A program made the translations under genes and the position numbers. Shown here piece after piece: positions 43,978 to 52,552 of a stretch of 64,000 nt of DNA. A model generated the notes under the pieces. The model was not told where the DNA came from. It did no database searches and saw only the letters and a program-made list of their open reading frames with translations. Position 1 is the stretch's first letter. Each line of letters opens with the position of its first letter. The stretch comes from Silvimonas soli (GTDB taxonomy: Bacteria > Pseudomonadota > Gammaproteobacteria > Burkholderiales > Chitinibacteraceae). Location: positions 2,046,001 to 2,110,000 of the forward strand of contig NZ_CP106736.1 of NCBI RefSeq assembly GCF_030035605.1, given 5' to 3'.

Positions 43978-45054
43978 TCAGGCAATTTCTCCTTCCTGCT
44001 GTGGTGTTCGTGTGCTGATCCGGCCGTCACGTAAATAGAGTGTGCCAGGGTGGTTCAGGATCGCCCACACGATTCTGGCCAGTTTGTTGGCCAGTGCCAC
44101 GACCACCTTGTTCGCATGCATGCGTGCTTCCAGCCCGGCGATCCACTCGCCCAGCCGGTCCTTTGAGCTGTCCAGATGCAGGACACAAGAGCGCGCGCCA
44201 TGAATGAGTAAACGCCGGATGTAGCTGTTGCCGCGCTTGCTGACACCGAGAAGGGTCGATTTGCCACCGGTGGAGTATTGCGCAGGCACGAGCCCCAGCC
44301 AGGCGGCAAGATCTCTGGCCTTATGAAACTGATGACCATCCCCGACGGCCGCCAGAATGGCAGTAGCACCGAGATTACCGATACCGGGAATGCTGGTCAG
44401 GCGCCTTGCCATCTCTGAACGGGTTGCAACGGCATTGATGTGTTCGGTGACGTCGTTGATGCGCTGCTCGATCTGCCCCAGCTCATTTGCCAGGTCTCGG
44501 AGCATGTCGCGCATGGGAGGCGTGAGATCATTTGTTTCATCAGCCAGCACCTGCGGCAAGCCGAGCTTGAATGCACTGCTACCGGCCCGGATGGGGATGC
44601 CAAACTCAAGGCAGAATGCGCGAGCCTGGTTAATTAAGCGAGTCCTGCTGGCAATCAACCGGTCCCGGATCCGATGCCGGGCCTGCAATTCCACTTGCTC
44701 CACGGAACGTGCCTGCACAAAACGCATGGTGGGGCGCGTCACGGCTTCGGCAATGGCTGCTGCATCGATCAGGTCATTCTTGTTGGATTTGACATAGGGT
44801 TTGACGAACTGGGCCGGGATGATTCTGACTGTATGCCCCATAGATTCAAGTTTCCTGGCAAGCCATTGTGATCCGGGGCAGGCCTCCATGCCGATCAGCG
44901 CCGCAGTGGCATTCGAAAAGAAAGTGAAGATGGTGTTACGACTGAGCGTAATGCGCTGAACAGGATGACCCGCAGCGTCCAGACCCACGACATGAAAAGT
45001 GGTCTTACCCAGATCGATCCCGTACACGGTTGCGCCAACAGGTTTGTTTCTCAT
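43978..45054 (-). CDS. IS110-family transposase (DEDD recombinase)
   Basis: 358 residues. N-terminal RuvC-like DEDD domain with YGIDLGKTTFHV (first Asp), ALIGMEACPGSQW (Glu) and NKNDLIDAAAIAEA (paired Asp region). The C-terminal Tnp domain has SIPGIGNLGATAILAAVGDG, followed by the conserved serine-bearing segment GVSKRGNSYIRRLLIHGARS. ATG at 45054 has GGAG 8 bases upstream; the longer frame to 45144 crosses the IS end. It appears intact, so the element may be active. Confidence 0.92.
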   Translation of the reverse strand: MRNKPVGATVYGIDLGKTTFHVVGLDAAGHPVQRITLSRNTIFTFFSNATAALIGMEACPGSQWLARKLESMGHTVRIIPAQFVKPYVKSNKNDLIDAAAIAEAVTRPTMRFVQARSVEQVELQARHRIRDRLIASRTRLINQARAFCLEFGIPIRAGSSAFKLGLPQVLADETNDLTPPMRDMLRDLANELGQIEQRINDVTEHINAVATRSEMARRLTSIPGIGNLGATAILAAVGDGHQFHKARDLAAWLGLVPAQYSTGGKSTLLGVSKRGNSYIRRLLIHGARSCVLHLDSSKDRLGEWIAGLEARMHANKVVVALANKLARIVWAILNHPGTLYLRDGRISTRTPQQEGEIA

Positions 45055-45182
45055 GATCGTCTCCTTGCTGAAAGGTGAAGCCCAATCAAAGTATGTTCCT
45101 GCAGAGGGAGGGGCGGACCATTCCATTAGCTCCGGATGAACCACGGCTCAAGTTAGTGAATCACTCCACTCATCGCCAATCG

Positions 45183-45971
45183 CTAATCATCCAGTGCGCC
45201 CATGCTTAGGTTCACGGCGGTTCCGGTCATCCCGCTTGCGCCGTCAGATGCCATAAATGCCGCCACATTTGCCACCTCCGCCAGCACCATGGTCCGGCGC
45301 GGGTGGGTCGTACTCGCGAGATAGTTCCCAAACTGCTCCCAACTCATTTCCGCTGCCTTGAATTTGGCATCAAAGACCTCCCTCATTGTTGCTGTCTCGG
45401 GAATACCGTGCGGTCGCAGGCTGAGCACCCGGATGCCGTGGCGGGCAAGTTCGCATGACAGATCGCGAGTCAGCGCCTCCTTCGCCGCCTGAGCCGCGCC
45501 ATAGCCGCCGTTGGTTGGCGTACCACTGCGCGCCGGGATTGCGGTCACCGTCATGATCACGCCCGATTTGTTGGGAATCATGTACCGGGCGGCGATACGG
45601 GCGGTCAGGAAATACGACTTCGTATAGCGCGTAATCGGTAGCAGGAAATGCTCGGTATCCATATCGGCCAGCGGTACGCCCAGAATCTCCTTCGGGGCAA
45701 CGCCGATGGCATTGAACGAGATATCGACACGCCCCGCCTTGGCAATCACCGACTGCATATGCTGCTCCAGCGCCTTCTCATCCAGTGCATCCACCGCAGC
45801 TGCTTCGGCAAATCGGTCACTGGCAACGATCTCGCTGGCAAGCGCCTCGACGGGTGCCAGTTGATGGCCGCTCAGAAACACCTTGGCACCTTCGCGCGCA
45901 AACGCGCGGGCAACTGCGCCACCGATTGCACCGCCAGCGCCATAAATCACCGCAACTTTATTCTTCAGCAT
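45183..45971 (-). CDS. SDR-fold protein with degenerate catalytic triad
   Basis: 262-residue Rossmann protein: YGAGGAIGGAV cofactor loop (residues 10-20) and a C-terminal end (SDGASGMTGTAVNLSMG) typical of SDR enzymes. The active site is altered: Tyr157 is kept, but position +4 is Gln161 instead of Lys and position -13 is Ala144 instead of Ser. AAGGAG precedes the ATG at 45971. It is divergent from an ECF sigma factor gene, echoing the oxidoreductase partners of SnoaL-tailed ECF sigma factors. It may use another chemistry or only bind cofactor. Confidence 0.8.
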   Translation of the reverse strand: MLKNKVAVIYGAGGAIGGAVARAFAREGAKVFLSGHQLAPVEALASEIVASDRFAEAAAVDALDEKALEQHMQSVIAKAGRVDISFNAIGVAPKEILGVPLADMDTEHFLLPITRYTKSYFLTARIAARYMIPNKSGVIMTVTAIPARSGTPTNGGYGAAQAAKEALTRDLSCELARHGIRVLSLRPHGIPETATMREVFDAKFKAAEMSWEQFGNYLASTTHPRRTMVLAEVANVAAFMASDGASGMTGTAVNLSMGALDD

Positions 45972-46175
45972 TGCAAACTCCTTTCCATTCAAGGGTTGTG
46001 ACCGACGACCGAGCGCACCCGCATCTGGCTGCCGCTTTCACAATCCGCATGTGGATAGTTGGCGCCGTCGACCGTATAGACACCGCGACATGCCAGAACT
46101 GGGCGGTGCCGTAGCAGAAGTTTTCTCTGCAACGCGATGGGCTATAACAGGACAGGACCGCGACAAGGAACGGGC

Positions 46176-47216
46176 ATGCAGAATGGCAAGACGCTGGCAA
46201 AAGACGACGCGACCGCCGAACTGCTCCTAAAAGCGCGAGCGGGCGATGGTGATGCGTTCGGCACATTAACCGGCCCGCATCACCGGGAACTGCGCGTGCA
46301 TTGCTACCGGATGCTCGGATCATTTCAGGATTCCGAAGACGCTATGCAAGAAACGCTGGTGGCTGCGTGGCAAGGCCTGAGCGGATTCGAGGGGCGTTCG
46401 TCACTGCGCACCTGGCTCTACCGGATTGCCACCAACAGGTGCCTCAATGTGCTGCGCGCGGCCAGTCGACGTCCGCCCAAAGAATGGGATGTGCCCGGCG
46501 TGGCGCGGCCTGAACCCACGCGGCTGGGCGAAGTGGTCTGGCTCGAACCCATCCCGGACGCCGAGCTTGAGGAAACAACCGGCGTGATCCTTGGTCCGGA
46601 GGCCCGCTACGAGCAGAGCGAATCCATTTCGCTGGCCTTTGTGACAGCCCTGCAGTTGCTGCCGCCGCGCCAGATTGCGGTCTTGATCTTGCGCGACGTC
46701 CTCGGATTTCAGGCAGATGAGGTCGCCCAGATGCTGGATGCCACCATCGAATCGACCAACAGTGCGCTCAAGCGGGCCCGATCCAGCTTGCAGCGCCGCT
46801 GGGCTCCACCTGCGGATAGCCAACTGCCGCCCGCCCCGAATTCATCCGCCGAGAATGCGGTGGTGGCGAAATTCGTCAGTGCCTACGAGGCCGCCGATCT
46901 GGACGCGCTGGTTGCAATGCTGACCGACGATGCGTTCATTTCGATGCCGCCGATGCCTTTCGAATATCTGGGCCGCGCCGATGCAGCCCGCTTCTGCGCC
47001 GCGATATTCGGTGCGGGGCGGCGCTTCCAGCTCGTACCGACGCGGGCCAACGGTCAGCCAGCGTTCGGTCTTTATCTGCCCACGCCCACGGGCATTCAGC
47101 CGGGGGTCGGCCTGTTCGTCCTGACGCTTGCGGGTGAGCAGATCCAGGCGATAACCCGCTTTGAAAGCAGCGTACTGCCGTGGTTTGGGCTGCCGCCGTC
47201 GCACCCGGCGCGTTAG
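46176..47216 (+). CDS. ECF sigma factor with C-terminal SnoaL-like domain (TIGR02960/SigX5-like)
   Basis: 346 residues. Sigma region 2 (about 14-95; HCYRMLGSFQDSEDAMQETLVAAWQ), a linker with WLEPIPDAELEE (122-132), region 4 (about 145-205; LPPRQIAVLILRDVLGFQADEVAQML), then an NTF2/SnoaL-like domain (about 220-335). No anti-sigma gene is adjacent; in such sigma factors the C-terminal fold itself modulates activity. ATG at 46176 follows AAGGAA. The divergent SDR gene 204 bases away is a likely target. Confidence 0.87.
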   Translation: MQNGKTLAKDDATAELLLKARAGDGDAFGTLTGPHHRELRVHCYRMLGSFQDSEDAMQETLVAAWQGLSGFEGRSSLRTWLYRIATNRCLNVLRAASRRPPKEWDVPGVARPEPTRLGEVVWLEPIPDAELEETTGVILGPEARYEQSESISLAFVTALQLLPPRQIAVLILRDVLGFQADEVAQMLDATIESTNSALKRARSSLQRRWAPPADSQLPPAPNSSAENAVVAKFVSAYEAADLDALVAMLTDDAFISMPPMPFEYLGRADAARFCAAIFGAGRRFQLVPTRANGQPAFGLYLPTPTGIQPGVGLFVLTLAGEQIQAITRFESSVLPWFGLPPSHPAR

Positions 47217-47318
47217 TTAGCGCAGCCTGCCGGGAAGGCATGAAACGATAGCCATGAGCGGCGATCCTGATGGCCCGCATGCGTATCTCCACAGCCAATG
47301 ACCTAAGCAAAGAATGCC

Positions 47319-47349
47319 TTGCATTCAAGTTAACTTGAACTTTCATACT
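47319..47349 (+). promoter_or_regulatory. SoxR-type promoter: perfect SoxR box in a 19-bp spacer
   Basis: A -35-like TTGCAT (47319-47324) and a -10-like CATACT (47344-47349) are separated by 19 bases, the over-long spacing used by MerR-family activators. The 16-base perfect palindrome TTCAAGTTAACTTGAA (47324-47339) matches the core of known SoxR boxes. It lies 26 bases before the questin-oxidase-like gene. soxR itself is at 41280-41756. Confidence 0.8.
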
Positions 47350-47374
47350 GGCCGCATCTCAACTGGAGACGGCC

Positions 47375-48445
47375 ATGACAACACCACAAACCGCAACGAC
47401 CCAAACCTTGTTTCGCTTGCTGGATGCCAATCGCGGTTGGCTGGCGGCACGCGGCACCAGCAATCACCTACCGATGGCGCTGGCCGCGCTTTACCGACTG
47501 GGGGCCGATGCAGCGCAACTCGAATCTTTCAACGCCAGACATATCGCACGCCTGCCGTTTCTGGAAATGGAAACCGGACAGCCAGTTAACGGCTGGCGCG
47601 AACATTTAAATCAACCGGGCCGGTTTTTGTCGGTCAGCTTGTACTTTGAACAACGGCTGGCTCGCGAAGGTGCCGCGGTCGTCATGGCAGAAGTTTTTGG
47701 CAGCCTGCCCTTCGCCCCTGCTACCGTCGCTTTTCACGCCATTATCCGCATTGCACACGGACTGGACGTCGGACATACCGGCGAAATTGCGGCGGGCCTC
47801 GCGACCTACGTCAGGGACTATCTGCCGATCAATGCGGGCGCCTTACCTGCTGCGCGTTCCGCGAACGTCAATCTGCAGCTGGCCGAGATGTCCGGACCAT
47901 TGCGCGAGCTCAAGCCCGAAGGCCGGATGATCACCAGCAAAGTGCAGGGGGTGGCAGCAGACCGGCGCTTTATCGACACGCTCACCGTTGCGCCCGACAG
48001 CAGCCAATTGATGCAGGAAATGGCGCATGCCGCTATCGCCATCTACGCTTGCACGCGTGACTTTACCGCCTTGCATCTGGTGACCAGCACCCACGCGCTG
48101 CGCGTGATTTGCGATCATCTCCCCCCGCCGACTGCCCGCAGTTTGTTACCCGCTGCCTGGATTGCCTTCTGCGCAGCCTGGGCGACGTTTGGCGCACCCG
48201 CAGTGCCTGAAGTGGTCGCAGATGACCAGTTCGCGCTGCCCACATGGCCCGAGCTGTTTGCCCAAGTGATCGGGCAAACCGATGACCACGTGATCAAATT
48301 GACGTGGTCTGCCTGGGCTGAAGACCAGGCGCATCCATCCCCGTGGTATCAGTTAGCCGTCGCACGAACGCTCGCGCCACCCAAAGCGTCTGGCATTGAC
48401 TCAACGTCTGTGCAGCGCGCGCTGGATGTTGATCTGTGCAAGTAA
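47375..48445 (+). CDS. Questin oxidase-like protein (DUF4243)
   Basis: 356 residues. NHLPMALAALYRLGADAAQLE near the start and FHAIIRIAHGLDVGHTGEIAAGL in the middle match the questin-oxidase-like family, named for fungal Baeyer-Villiger-type oxidation of anthraquinones. No FAD-binding Rossmann motif is present, as usual for the family. GGAG precedes the ATG. Expression under SoxR control would connect it to quinones or other redox-cycling compounds, the natural SoxR inducers. Enzyme activity is not established for bacterial members as far as I know. Confidence 0.75.
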   Translation: MTTPQTATTQTLFRLLDANRGWLAARGTSNHLPMALAALYRLGADAAQLESFNARHIARLPFLEMETGQPVNGWREHLNQPGRFLSVSLYFEQRLAREGAAVVMAEVFGSLPFAPATVAFHAIIRIAHGLDVGHTGEIAAGLATYVRDYLPINAGALPAARSANVNLQLAEMSGPLRELKPEGRMITSKVQGVAADRRFIDTLTVAPDSSQLMQEMAHAAIAIYACTRDFTALHLVTSTHALRVICDHLPPPTARSLLPAAWIAFCAAWATFGAPAVPEVVADDQFALPTWPELFAQVIGQTDDHVIKLTWSAWAEDQAHPSPWYQLAVARTLAPPKASGIDSTSVQRALDVDLCK

Positions 48446-48466
48446 AGGGCTTGGGCATTAGCCCTT
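48445..48466. terminator. Weak hairpin between questin-oxidase-like and AraC genes
   Basis: AAGGGCT (48445-48451) pairs with AGCCCTT (48460-48466) around an 8-base loop, overlapping the end of the + gene. No T-run; possible bidirectional terminator. Confidence 0.35.
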
Positions 48467-48504
48467 CACCGGGCTGATCCACCCTCTTTGCTGATGGGTA
48501 CGAA

Positions 48505-49443
48505 TTACCCGGCTGCGGCCGTGGACCGGCGCACCGGCTCCTGACCACGGCCATATTGTCGCGGCGAACAGCCCATTACCCGCTTGAATGCGGTGCTGAA
48601 AGCACTATCGGATTCGTAGCCCAGCGACAGCGCAATGGTGGATACCGCTTCGCGTGAATTCAACAGCCGGTCGCCCGCCAGCAACATGCGCCAACGAGTC
48701 AGGTATTCCATGGGCGCTTCGCCGACCGTCTCTTTGAAGCGCAGCGCAAAGGTTGAGCGGGACATGCCCGCATGTCCGGCCAGTTCTTGCAACGTCCAGC
48801 GATGCGCCGGGTCGGTATGCAGGGCGTTGATGGCGGCACTCATTTGTTTGTCGGCCAGCGCGAACAGCCAACCAACGCCGCCGCTGACCCCTTCGGCCAG
48901 ATACAGGCGCAATGCCTGGACCAGCAGCATGCTGGCCAGATGCTGGGCCACCAAAAAGCCGCCAGGTTGGCGCTCACGCAACTCCAGCCGCATCCGTTCC
49001 AGCGACCAGCGCAAGGCCGCCCTGTCCGACTCTTTGCGGATATGCACGATAGATGGCAACACACCCAGCAGCAGGCTGGCATGGTTCGCCGCGAGGGCGA
49101 AGTGCCCGCCCACCCCGAGGAAATCCCGACCGCCGTTCCACGACACAATGTTGCCGTTGCGCGTGGCTGGCGTAATGGTACTGGCATCAATTGAAGGCAA
49201 GCTCAAATCACTCGCCAAACGGAAAGGCCGCCCACGCGGCAGCAAAAAGCAGTCGCCAGCAGTCAGCAATACCGGCTCGGCTTCGCCATCAAGCGCCAGC
49301 CAGCATTGGCCCGAAACCACGGCATAACACTTGATGCCCTCGTAGGCGGAGAACCGGATAGACCAGTCTCCGCCCATCTCAAAGCCACCTGATGCATAGC
49401 TGCGCAATTTCAGTAAAGACAACACATCTGATAACGCATCCAT
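48505..49443 (-). CDS. AraC family regulator with cupin N-domain
   Basis: 312 residues. Cupin_6-type sensor domain (YAVVSGQCWLALDGEAEPV, GDCFLLPRGRPFRLAS) followed by an AraC-type double helix-turn-helix (about 205-300; TLQELAGHAGMSRSTFALRF ... TIALSLGYESDSAFSTAFKR). The group often regulates an adjacent divergent oxidoreductase, here the epimerase-like gene at 49571, which fits. ATG at 49443. Confidence 0.87.
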   Translation of the reverse strand: MDALSDVLSLLKLRSYASGGFEMGGDWSIRFSAYEGIKCYAVVSGQCWLALDGEAEPVLLTAGDCFLLPRGRPFRLASDLSLPSIDASTITPATRNGNIVSWNGGRDFLGVGGHFALAANHASLLLGVLPSIVHIRKESDRAALRWSLERMRLELRERQPGGFLVAQHLASMLLVQALRLYLAEGVSGGVGWLFALADKQMSAAINALHTDPAHRWTLQELAGHAGMSRSTFALRFKETVGEAPMEYLTRWRMLLAGDRLLNSREAVSTIALSLGYESDSAFSTAFKRVMGCSPRQYGRGQEPVRRSTAAAG

Positions 49444-49570
49444 GATAAACCCGGACGATCACAAAGAAAAAACGGACTCTATCTTATGGACCGTATTTCT
49501 TCAACGGCCTATCTTGCCCATACGCGACTGCCTTGGCAGTCATCCATTTGTGCATAAGAGGGGTTATTTC

Positions 49571-50470
49571 ATGCGTGTATTCGTGACAGGAGCTACTGGG
49601 TTTGTTGGCTCTGCCGTGGTACGGGAGCTGATCGGCGCAGGCCATCAGGTGTTGGGGCTGGCGCGCAGCGATGCTGCGGCACAGTCGCTGGGCGCAGCGG
49701 GAGCTCAGGTGCATCGTGGCGACTTGCAAGATCTGGACAGCCTGCGCAGCGGGGCGGCGGCCGCCGAGGGCGTGATCCACACCGGTTTCATTCATGATTT
49801 CCATAACTTCAAAGCCGTCTGCGAGATCGAGCGGCACGCCATTGAAGCACTAGGCGCAGCACTGGTAGGTTCTGAGCGTCGTTTGATCGTAACCTCCGGC
49901 ACCTTGCTACTTTCGCCGGGCCGCCTTGCTACCGAAGACACCGTGCTGGCCATGACCTCCAGAGAGATGCCTCGCGTTGCCACGGAAGAAGCTGCCCAGG
50001 CGCTCACAGCACAGGGCGTCAATGTAGCGGGCGTACGTCTTTCGCCTTCGGTGCACGGGGACACTGACCACGGGTTTGTCCCCATGCTGATCAATATCGC
50101 CCGCGAAAAAGGCGTGTCGGCCTATGTGGGTGACGGGCTGAATCGCTGGACTGCGGTACATCGGCTGGATGCAGCACGCCTTTACCGTCTCGCACTTGAA
50201 AAAGGCACTCCCGGGGCGAGGTATCACGGCGTTGATGAGCAAGAAATTGCGTTCCGGGACATCGCAGAAGTCATCGGCAAACGTCTGAACGTGCCGGTAG
50301 TCAGCAAGTCGCCAGGCGAAGCCGCGGAGCACTTTGGCTGGCTTGCCGCGTTCGCCCAAATCGACGGGCCTGCCTCTAGCGAGCGGACTCGAGAGCAACT
50401 GGGTTGGCAGCCAGCGCAGCCTAGGTTGCTGGCCGACCTGCAGCAATCAGAGCACTACTTCAAAATCTGA
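49571..50470 (+). CDS. NAD-dependent epimerase/dehydratase-like SDR
   Basis: 299 residues, atypical/extended SDR with the cofactor motif VTGATGFVGSAVV (residues 5-17), HRGDLQDLDSL, a substrate-side loop ending VRLSPSVHGDTDHGF, and RWTAVHRLDAARLYRLALE. Similar proteins are often annotated as NAD(P)-binding Rossmann oxidoreductases controlled by the neighbouring AraC regulator. ATG at 49571 follows AGAGGGG; the frame from 49442 is an unrelated extension. Confidence 0.87.
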   Translation: MRVFVTGATGFVGSAVVRELIGAGHQVLGLARSDAAAQSLGAAGAQVHRGDLQDLDSLRSGAAAAEGVIHTGFIHDFHNFKAVCEIERHAIEALGAALVGSERRLIVTSGTLLLSPGRLATEDTVLAMTSREMPRVATEEAAQALTAQGVNVAGVRLSPSVHGDTDHGFVPMLINIAREKGVSAYVGDGLNRWTAVHRLDAARLYRLALEKGTPGARYHGVDEQEIAFRDIAEVIGKRLNVPVVSKSPGEAAEHFGWLAAFAQIDGPASSERTREQLGWQPAQPRLLADLQQSEHYFKI

Positions 50471-50841
50471 GTCTGGCAAAAGCGTGGAAAAGAGCGCCAT
50501 CGTCATGGGTTAAAGCGCTGGCGTAACTAGCAGAGCGCTGCTTACCCGCGCCATGACATAGGTCATATCCGATTGCGAGGGAGAGACAAAAAAACAACGG
50601 GCAACCCGCGTATTTATGCCAACGCCATTAAAAGCCTGCATTGCGTTTGCTTCAGGCGGCATAACTAGTGAATGATTGATCTCTTGTGGCTGGTTAGGGG
50701 AGGCCACACTCGCGCACCAGGCCAGGCATAAATTTGCGCATCGGCCCGGTCAAATCAGCCAGGCCGTGCGCCTGCTGGTGCGCTCTTCGCAGTCAAAAAT
50801 ATTAAGCCCGGACTGAGTCTGGCATTGAATAAAACAAAAAC
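50471..50841. other. Intergenic region before the PilZ gene
   Basis: 371 bases. A 65-codon minus-strand ORF (50510-50707) has no ribosome site and no recognisable product, so I regard the region as non-coding. No terminator or operator is clear. Confidence 0.4.
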
Positions 50842-51249
50842 ATGGATGCAGTCAGCAGCTATTCGAGAAGCCCGGAACTGGATCAAGGCCGGGCGGCCAG
50901 TTGCCCCGCGCGCTGGCGCGTTGCGGTACTTGAGGAAAGCCGCAAACATCTTGGGCGCACCGTGAACGTCTCGCTCTTTGGCATTTCGGTACACGGCGAA
51001 CACACGATGCAACCCGGCAGCTTCAACGAACTTTACCTGGAAATTCCGCCCCAGGTACCCGCTGCCATGGGTGGCCAACCCTTGGTGCTCCGGTTCAAGG
51101 CGCGGGTAATCCATACCGTTCACGACTCTGCCGCTCGTTGCTTCAGGATCGGCATGGAGTTTGTTGACGTCGACAGAGCAGTTGAAACGCAACTGGCAGA
51201 TGAACTTGTCAGACGGTATCCGGCATATGCGCGTGCCATAAGGATGTGA
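50842..51249 (+). CDS. PilZ domain protein (c-di-GMP receptor)
   Basis: 135 residues. An N-terminal Arg-rich segment (CPARWRVAVLEESR) and the NVSLFGISVHG motif supply the two PilZ signatures that grip cyclic di-GMP, followed by a beta barrel ending RIGMEFVDVDR. Single-domain PilZ proteins act as adaptors for motility or surface polysaccharide control. The start lacks a strong ribosome site. No partner gene next to it. Confidence 0.85.
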   Translation: MDAVSSYSRSPELDQGRAASCPARWRVAVLEESRKHLGRTVNVSLFGISVHGEHTMQPGSFNELYLEIPPQVPAAMGGQPLVLRFKARVIHTVHDSAARCFRIGMEFVDVDRAVETQLADELVRRYPAYARAIRM

Positions 51250-51385
51250 AATCCGGAAGCGGGCTGGTGCCTGGAAAAATGTGGGGGGGAACGCATGGAT
51301 GGCAGGCGTTCTTCAAAACCGGGGTGCCCGTGATGTGGTTTTTCTGTTTCAAGCAAGCCGCTTGAATCCAGATTGACCGATACAA

Positions 51386-52552
51386 TCACCTGTTCAAATA
51401 TTGCATGCCGCAAAACAGCGCCAGCGCTCCCCACACCCACCACTGGGCCGACCCATGCTGCACCCACTTCCGGCTGCGGGCGCGCCACGGTGTTTCAACA
51501 TAGCGATGCAATACGACAGCCGCACCCAAGGTGACGGCCAGGAAGACGAGATATACGACTAATGCTTCGGCCAGATATAGATGCGGCAAATTGGTGCCAT
51601 CATCCTGAATACGTTGCGGCAAGCCGTAAAATAACGCGAGCAAGAACAGATTCAGCACAAAGGCATGCACCATATAGATGGCATAAGAGTGCTCGCCCAG
51701 CCATTGCAGCGCACGCGCGCGCAACACGCGTTGAAACGCGCCAGGGCGGCCGCAGACAATGCCAAGAATCAGCAACCCGGATAAAGGGAAGATCGCCACA
51801 TCGTTGCGCACGCTATGGTTAAACTGCAGAAACGCCAGCAATAACGCCAAGGCCAGCCACGGCGTAAAGGCGGGTAAAACCGGCGCCCGCGCCTGCACCA
51901 GCGCGGCAATCAGGCAGCCCAGAAAGAATCCGGCCACGCACCACACCAGGTTGACGTAATCCGCGCCAACCTTTGCCCACATCATGTACATCGCGCCGAG
52001 CGCCAGCGCGGCACATACCCAAAGCTTGAAGCGCGGTAACAGGCACACCACGCCCGCAAACAGCAGGTAAGTATAAAACTCCACGCTGATCGACCATGCT
52101 GGCCCATTAAAAGTGAAGCCGGCGTTATTCGGGCCAATGGCCTGGATCAGCAACAGTTGCTGGAAGAATGCGTGCCAAGTGTTGGCGACAAATGGATCGC
52201 CCAGGTTGTAGCCCATCTGCAGCAACGGATATTTAAGGAATTCCATCAGCAGAAATGCGGCCAACATCACCAGATGTACCGGGTATAAACGCCCCAGCCG
52301 CAAAAACTGAAAGCGCAATACGGCGCCTCCCGATTGCAGTTTCTGGCCATACGCGGTGTACATCACAAAGCCGGACAACACAAAAAACAACTGCACCATC
52401 AGCGCGCCATTGCGGATGATCGCTACGTCATGCAACCAGCTATTCCAGCCCGGAATATGGAACAGCACTACCAGCAACGCCGCCAGCCCGCGCAGGCTTT
52501 CAAGTTCCGCGTAGCGGGTCACTCCAGCGGGAGCAGAGGGCAATGAGGACAT
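51386..52552 (-). CDS. Acyltransferase 3 family membrane protein
   Basis: 388 residues with about ten transmembrane helices. The opening LESLRGLAALLVVLFHIPGW carries the conserved Arg and His of the acyltransferase-3 fold, and VQLFFVLSGFVM and RFQFLRLGRLYPVH supply the other signatures. Family members O-acetylate or O-acylate exported polysaccharide, lipid or antibiotic. No polysaccharide genes are adjacent, so the substrate is open. Confidence 0.9.
   Translation of the reverse strand: MSSLPSAPAGVTRYAELESLRGLAALLVVLFHIPGWNSWLHDVAIIRNGALMVQLFFVLSGFVMYTAYGQKLQSGGAVLRFQFLRLGRLYPVHLVMLAAFLLMEFLKYPLLQMGYNLGDPFVANTWHAFFQQLLLIQAIGPNNAGFTFNGPAWSISVEFYTYLLFAGVVCLLPRFKLWVCAALALGAMYMMWAKVGADYVNLVWCVAGFFLGCLIAALVQARAPVLPAFTPWLALALLLAFLQFNHSVRNDVAIFPLSGLLILGIVCGRPGAFQRVLRARALQWLGEHSYAIYMVHAFVLNLFLLALFYGLPQRIQDDGTNLPHLYLAEALVVYLVFLAVTLGAAVVLHRYVETPWRARSRKWVQHGSAQWWVWGALALFCGMQYLNR

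Larger units (their letters stand above)
43722..45121 (-). mobile_element. IS110-family (IS1111-like) insertion sequence
   Basis: About 1.4 kb, bounded by ATGGTCCGCCCC (43726-43737, repeated at 43751-43762) and its inverted copy GGGGCGGACCAT (45110-45121). One transposase gene on the minus strand, with only about 55 bases of non-coding DNA upstream but over 200 bases downstream (43763-43977). Short inverted ends and a long non-coding 3' side are typical of the IS1111 group, whose guide RNA maps to that side. CCGGATGAA-type sequence lies just outside both ends. Confidence 0.8.

Noticed and set aside
50510..50707. 65-codon minus-strand ORF before the PilZ gene
   Set aside because: No ribosome site, no recognised product, and nothing in the context supports it.
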